NCBI RefSeq assembly: GCF_029962835.1
Contig: NC_080587.1
Location: forward strand, 52,109,528 to 52,173,527
DNA length: 64,000 nt
Origin: Magnolia sinica
Taxonomy: Eukaryota > Streptophyta > Magnoliopsida > Magnoliales > Magnoliaceae
Direction: 5' to 3'
The notes beneath the pieces are model-generated. The model was not told where the DNA came from. It ran no database searches and was given only the letters and a program-made list of their open reading frames with translations. This document shows positions 59,161-64,000 of this stretch, piece by piece; position 1 is the first letter of the stretch, and every line of letters begins with the position of its first letter. A program made the position numbers and the translations under genes.

Positions 59161-60189
59161 ACAAGGTGACAGGTCCTTGTTCGAATGGCTCCCGTCAAAT
59201 TACTCGGTCGATGGTTTCATGACAGAGTACCGTTCGAATGACCTAAGCATAAATGGAATTGGGTGACAAGTACTTCCCTATGGTGATTTGGTTATGTAAT
59301 AAGCTCGTACCTCGGAACTGAGTGATCATACTTGGTGTTTAGGTGACGACCCATACTGAGTTGATCCTCATACCTTTAGATATCATGTCTTACCTTTAAA
59401 ATTATTGATTTGTGAGACAGATTGATGATACTTAAATTTGGATCATGGATTGCAGGCTCAAAGCCGCTACGGTCGCCTTGGGCCAAGCGATCTGGATAAG
59501 GTCATTGATTAAATGGAGGTATTTCAACTTCTCCAATCTTGTTGGATGAACGGACTTAATTAAATACTCGACTAACATGAACATTCATAGCATTACATTA
59601 GTTAGGTTTACGATTCGGCAGTCAAGGTTGCCTTATGAGGGAGTATTGGGCATTGCGAACGTAATATGGTGTCACTCGAGGGAGTGTTGGATAGTGAGGG
59701 CATGTATCATATCATAATAACATACATGTGCATTAATAAGTATTAATAAAAGTAGCTAGGAACTGTGTTGGATGCTTTTCATTAATTGTGCCTATGGAAT
59801 TAATAATATGTATAACTTATTACTAATGGAACCCACTGAGCTGATCACTCACTCCCACTCTGGGATGGTGTTTTAAAACATTAACCAAACACTTTCATAG
59901 ATGCAAGTACTAGGAATCCGACACACTGGACGAGGCTGAAAGTGCCCTGGTTGGTCAATTAGCGTGAGCGTTGAGTCAGCTAGATAGAGGAACCCCATAG
60001 GAAGAATGATCAAGCGTCTGTCTCAACTGAATATGTGCCCGAACATGCCATAGGTAAATCTTAGTCTCACATCCCATGTCCCAAAACACCAGGTAATTAA
60101 AACCCTTAAAAATTGGAAAGAATATCTTAAGTTTTTGGTTAGAAAAATTTTTCAAAACTTCAGTAAAATCTTTAAGTTTTCTACCTTTG

Positions 60190-60943
60190 TCGATTTATCG
60201 ATTTATTGATACATGGTTCGATAAAATCGTCCCTTATTATCGATGTCCTCGAAGCTCACTCGATATTATCGAATTGAGGACATAAGTTGTCCAGCAACCA
60301 CAAAGATCTCTGGACGGAATTATCGATGTATCGATATACAGTTCGATATCATCGAAAGTTGAATCTCGAGTCCATCGAAGTAAACTCGATAAAATCGACA
60401 TGAAGTCTATTGTGTCCAAAGTTCTGCTAAGGCAAATCATGTAATCTTTGATATATCGAAGAGCTCCTCGATATCCTCAGAATTTAAATCTCGATGATAT
60501 CGGAAGCCCTTCGATGATATCGGTCTGGGACACAAATCTATCTAGCAAGTTTTTCAGGTTGTTTTTCTCGAATCGAGGGTCACTCGATAAAATCGATATT
60601 CAAATATCGATCATATCAAGGCATGGTCAATTTCATCGAATGTGGACACAATCTGTCCAACAAGCTTATAGGAAAATTTCTTGAAATTATCGATGAATTA
60701 ACACTTCCCTCGATATCATCGATATTCAAATTCTGATGATATCGAGCGATGCTCGATCATATCATTTACCTGAAATTCATCAAAGGCAAGTCTTTCAAAT
60801 TTTCAAATGTCGAGGTATCGAACCTCATGTCGATGAAATTAGAGTTCGATATCCGATGACATCAACGCATGCTCGATTTTCTCAACCAGCTAGCAATAGG
60901 TGTCAAAAGCATTTGACATTTGAGTTCGTGTCATCGAGCGACC
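60190..60943. repeat. Array of TCGATATCATCGA-type palindromes (variant Sirevirus U3)
   Basis: Dozens of CGAT/ATCG motifs such as TCGATATCATCGA and TCGATGATATCG in about 740 bp. Spacer text (TTGTCCAGCAACCA at 60,288, CTGTCCAACAAGCTT at 60,653) parallels the AAGTCCAGCAACCA spacer between palindromes in the B LTR at 39,107. It is therefore probably the U3 of another Sirevirus LTR, cut by element C. Confidence 0.55.
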
Positions 60944-62921
60944 TGAAAAGGCCAAGCTATATGTCCTAGAGGGGGGTGAATAGGACAATGCCAAATAAAA
61001 ACTTATAACAGCGGAATAATAAAGAATATGATAGCCAAAGTAAATCACAATGCAGTAAATTAAAATAACCTCAAAATTCAGATTTTGAGAGGTTGATACA
61101 AACGTTGTTCTAAGGACAACCTTACACCAAAAACCAGAGTTTATGGTAGGACAACCTTATTTCTAGAAAGATCTTTGTATCAAGTCTCAAATCGAAGAGG
61201 AATACAATAATAAATATAAACTGAATTGAAATAACTTGTAATAAAAAATGTATTGTTCTAGGGACAGCCATACACCATAAAAATGGCAGGGCAACATTGT
61301 TGGAACAACTTTCAAATGAAATTGAAAATCAAGCTTATAAAGGAATAGCAGAAAATAAATTCTAAGCTATTATAACATTCTCACAAAGCTTGAATTAAAT
61401 AATTACAACATTCACCACCATACATACATCCCACAAAAATTAATTAAAGATTAGAAATATAAATCATTCAACCACAACACAAGGGTTTATAGTGGTTCGC
61501 CTGTGTGTTCACCAACTATTATACAACAGCCACACAAAAAGCTGCTCCACTCCTAATATCCTCACACAGGGGATATTAGCGTTCACTAAAAATAGGTTTT
61601 CCCAGGTTCACCCAAAACCATTACAATTGTCTCTTTGTATGTGGGATTACACAATTAAAAAACCCCACTTCTGAGTTTTCCTGGCTTTCCTCAGATAACC
61701 AATATAACAAAATTTTTCTGGCAAATCTTGAAAGAAACCAAAATAATAGAAAGGAATTTACAATATGTAAAATACCTGAATATCTCCTTCGTTGTAGCAG
61801 CCCGATAGAACCAAATCAAAGTAGATGATTGAATGTTCAAGTTCAATGTCCAGTACTCGATTACAACGGTTCTAATTCTAATAGATTTTAAATTAAACCA
61901 AATAGGGCTTGCCTTAATTGATTTTGATTCCAAAGAAAGGGAATAACAATTCCTCTTATCAAATCAGATTGGAATAGTAGAAACAAAATCAATTAAATAA
62001 AGCTAAGGAAAGAGAATATTAAATAAGCACACTTAGCTTAGATGGAGCACAGAATTATCTCTCAGAAGTTCGACGAAGATTGGCTTGAATACTTTTATTA
62101 ATTCGATAATTTCTTCTGAGATTCGTGCACTATTTATAGGTGAGAAGATCGGGTCTTCGACTGGTCTAGAGTGTTCTTCGACTAGTCGAAGCACTAACAG
62201 ATATTTGAAAAATTCGGCGGGATATGCTTTGACCGTTCTACGACTGGTCGTAGGTCTCCTTCGACTGGTCGTAGGTCCTGAAAATCTTCGCTGGACTTCG
62301 AGTCAAAGATTGTACGACTGGTCGAAGAGCAGTCGACACTGTTCCTACGACTGGTTGAACAGATTCCTGGACTAGTCGAAGGCTAACAGATTTTATCCGG
62401 AATTTGTAACAAACTCACGACTGGTCGAGGAATTTCTTAGACTGGTCGAAGCAAGTCTAGGACTAGTCAAAGAAGGCCTAGGACTAGTCGAAGAACAGAC
62501 CAATCACATGTAAAATAAACATTCAGTTTATGTATCCGAAATGACCTACTTCTAAGGTCAACCTATGGTCAATCAAACCTCAACCATGAAGTATAGACAT
62601 TAAAACATTAGGAACAAGAGACCTTGAAGTATGAGCCTTGAAGTCATGATGTAGATTAAACCTTGAAGTAGCTCAATCTTGAAAGTGTACAAACTGCCTT
62701 GAACTCTTCTTGAAGTCTTGCAGCTTGAGTCTTGTCTTGTGAGCAGTTCTTTTATTCAAGATTGATCCTTGTACTTGTGAGCTTTGCTTGTTGTGAGCTT
62801 AGCTTGTTCATGAATGTTGATCCTTGAGAGAGCTTCACTTAAGCAAGTTATATATAACATAACAGTGATTTTGTCACCACAAATTTGACAACAAACAGGG
62901 ATAAAAACTATAGCACTTACA
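60944..62921 (-). repeat. Sirevirus C 3' LTR
   Basis: Sense strand starts TGTAAGTGCTATAG at 62921 and ends GGCCTTTTCA at 60944, 1,978 bp, TG...CA intact. It carries the TTCACCCCCCTCTAGGACAT segment near its end. Confidence 0.88.
62131..62510 (-). promoter_or_regulatory. U3 palindrome array and TATA box of Sirevirus C
   Basis: About 14 copies of CGACTGGTCG/CGACTAGTCGAAG-type motifs at 62,157-62,507. On the sense strand they end just upstream of TATAAATA (62131-62138). Confidence 0.7.
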
Positions 62922-63190
62922 ATCTCCCCCTTTGTCAAATTAGTGACAAAACACATAACCAAGATAAACAAAAGTAAAACAACTGGTTAATACCTGCAAA
63001 TCAATATTCAATATTCAATATTCAACATTCAACCAGTTTCATTCAACAAGATCAAACATATACTCAAGATCAAACAAATACTCCCCTTGACTCCCCACTC
63101 CCCCTGAGTAACATAACCAATGCTACTCCTCTCATAATCACATTAAGAACAAACCATTCTCCCCCTTTTTGTCACAATATGACAAAGGAG
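62922..63190 (-). other. Doubled stem-loop and polypurine tract of Sirevirus C
   Basis: TTTGTCA/TGACAAA at 62931-62950 next to CTCCCCC (priming PPT, adjacent to the LTR), and again at 63168-63186 next to CTCCCCC. Confidence 0.75.
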
Positions 63191-63400
63191 AACTAAACAA
63201 AGGAAGTCATGAGAGTAAACATGAGGAGGGAATAGAGTATAGCAAAAGAGTCATATAGATACTCAAGATAGCATCACATATATCCAGCATAAATATTACA
63301 TCAAGAACAAATATCCAGCATAAAATATAAATAGAATCCAACTCTAAATCAGCCAAGTGCAAAGACATAAAGTTATTACAGACCAGAAGTCTCATAAAAA
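63191..63400 (-). other. Sirevirus C spacer between env-like ORF and upstream PPT
   Basis: No coding supported. The short ORF at 63207-63395 has no family resemblance. Confidence 0.45.
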
Positions 63401-64000
63401 CTAGTCAGAACTAGAACTTGAAGACGGAGCAGGAATAGAAGGATCAAGTTGGTGCATGCCTTTGTTCAAGCGCCTAAGATATTTGCGCATGTACTTGAAT
63501 TGTAAATCATGAGCAACAGACATGTTTTCCAACTTAACATTAATATCCTCAACTTTACCCTCTAATGCACTCAGACGTGCATCAACATCAGATGGTACAA
63601 AATCTAGATCATTTGCTGAGTCAGAATCCAGTTCCTCAAAAATGTTATCCATATTAATGTCAACACCAGCTTCTTCAGGACCACCACCACCACCACCACC
63701 TTGTTCAGGAAGTAGATCCAACTTCATCTTATTGATATTAGTATTGTTGAAGATCAGATGATGGATAGGTGCTTCATCAACAGGCATATCGACTAACATA
63801 TGAGTAGCCAATACAGACATAAAATAGGCAAAAGGAATGTCACTATGACTAGGATGGAGTCGAAACTGAATAATGAAATGATAGATTAAGGATGGCAAAT
63901 AAATCTGAGTACCATTTGAGATAGCATGGATAACACGAACCATAAACGAAGTCAAGTCAGATTTATTACCCAAACGAGGATACAGATTAGACACAAAGAT
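63401..64000 (-). CDS. Sirevirus C env-like accessory ORF (C-terminal part, open to window edge)
   Basis: The frame is open from the right edge (MSNLYPRLGNKSDLTSFMVR is internal, equal to ISNVYARSGNKTELTTFMAR in B) to a stop at 63,401-63,403. It continues SDIPFAYFMSVLATHMLVDM, an acidic tail (DINMDNIFEELDSDSANDLD) and a coiled-coil-like end (FKYMRKYLRRLNKGMHQLDP). A Gly-rich insert (GGGGGGGPEEAG) is unique to this copy. It is the best preserved of the three copies, with no stop in the visible 197 residues. Function unknown; position after pol is that of Sirevirus env-like genes. Confidence 0.75.
   Translation of the reverse strand: MFVSNLYPRLGNKSDLTSFMVRVIHAISNGTQIYLPSLIYHFIIQFRLHPSHSDIPFAYFMSVLATHMLVDMPVDEAPIHHLIFNNTNINKMKLDLLPEQGGGGGGGPEEAGVDINMDNIFEELDSDSANDLDFVPSDVDARLSALEGKVEDINVKLENMSVAHDLQFKYMRKYLRRLNKGMHQLDPSIPAPSSSSSSD

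Larger units (their letters stand above)
57431..60190 (+). mobile_element. Element D, right part (LTR-like, opposite in sense to E)
   Basis: Resumes element D after E. It includes ACTATATAAGCCC (possible TATA box), a purine-rich leader-like segment (57,880-57,920) and, at 59,845-59,885, CACTCCCACTCTGGGATGGT followed by GTTTTAAAACA, the complement of a segment in the E LTRs. So D belongs to a related chromovirus LTR type. No pol seen. The right border is unclear. Confidence 0.5.
60944..64000 (-). mobile_element. Sirevirus C (Ty1/copia), 3' part, runs off the window
   Basis: On the minus strand: env-like ORF, doubled PPT module, 3' LTR. Plus-strand left end is TGAAAAGGCC; the flanking 5 bp is CGACC (60939-60943), possible TSD copy. 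Gag and pol lie beyond 64,000. Confidence 0.85.

Noticed and set aside
58863-59198. Overlapping minus-strand ORFs with repeated HSTMPGSRD-like peptides as a repeat protein
   Set aside because: They are readings of the 98-100-bp DNA tandem repeat; several frames are open only because the unit lacks stops.

Overview
The window is plant nuclear DNA, and almost all of it is transposable elements and gene debris. I found no intact host gene, tRNA, rRNA or CRISPR array. Spliced gene fragments of plant families, Sirevirus-type Ty1/copia elements, chromovirus Ty3/gypsy elements and a CACTA terminus place it in a flowering plant with a repeat-rich genome. The species cannot be fixed from the sequence.

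Left part, about 1-19,036. Five to eight unrelated host-gene fragments lie head to tail, all on the + strand and still carrying introns with GT/AG borders. They are a HAD-type phosphatase, an unidentified exon, CCT2 (TCP-1 beta), an scw1-like RRM protein, a possible VARICOSE-like piece, a possible RRP5 S1 piece, nuclear-pore anchor (NUA) exons and one more unidentified exon. Nearly all are broken by TAG/TAA codons where the families have CAG/CAA or TGG. The array ends in 85-bp subterminal repeats and a CACTA-type terminus at 19,036, so it looks like a gene-capturing (Pack-)CACTA whose left end lies outside the window. Three later insertions sit in it: a 3.1-kb solo LTR (1,959-5,056, TSD CTAGC), a 6.0-kb non-coding LTR element with intact PBS and PPT (5,701-11,715, TSD CAAGA), and a MITE in a (TA)n tract (16,678-17,226).

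Middle and right, 19,055-64,000: a nested stack. A decayed minus-strand Ty3/gypsy element of Athila/Tat type (19,055-23,181) is cut by a second gypsy LTR, element D (from 23,182). Into D went Sirevirus A (23,793-44,555, TSD GATAG). Into the RNase H region of A went Sirevirus B (30,052-40,327, TSD AATAT). Also into D went chromovirus E on the minus strand (44,590-57,425, TSD TGAAG), which has lost its RT core. D continues from 57,431 to about 60.1 kb with a 98-100-bp tandem repeat. After a stretch of a variant Sirevirus U3, Sirevirus C (minus strand) starts at 60,944 and runs off the right edge.

A, B and C share features that explain most of the non-coding signal: U3 palindrome arrays (CGACYAGTCG) just upstream of a TATA box, an extra env-like ORF after pol, and a doubled stem-loop/polypurine-tract module before the 3' LTR. 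Element E has a possibly related accessory ORF upstream of gag. All coding regions are broken, so the elements as they stand are not autonomous.
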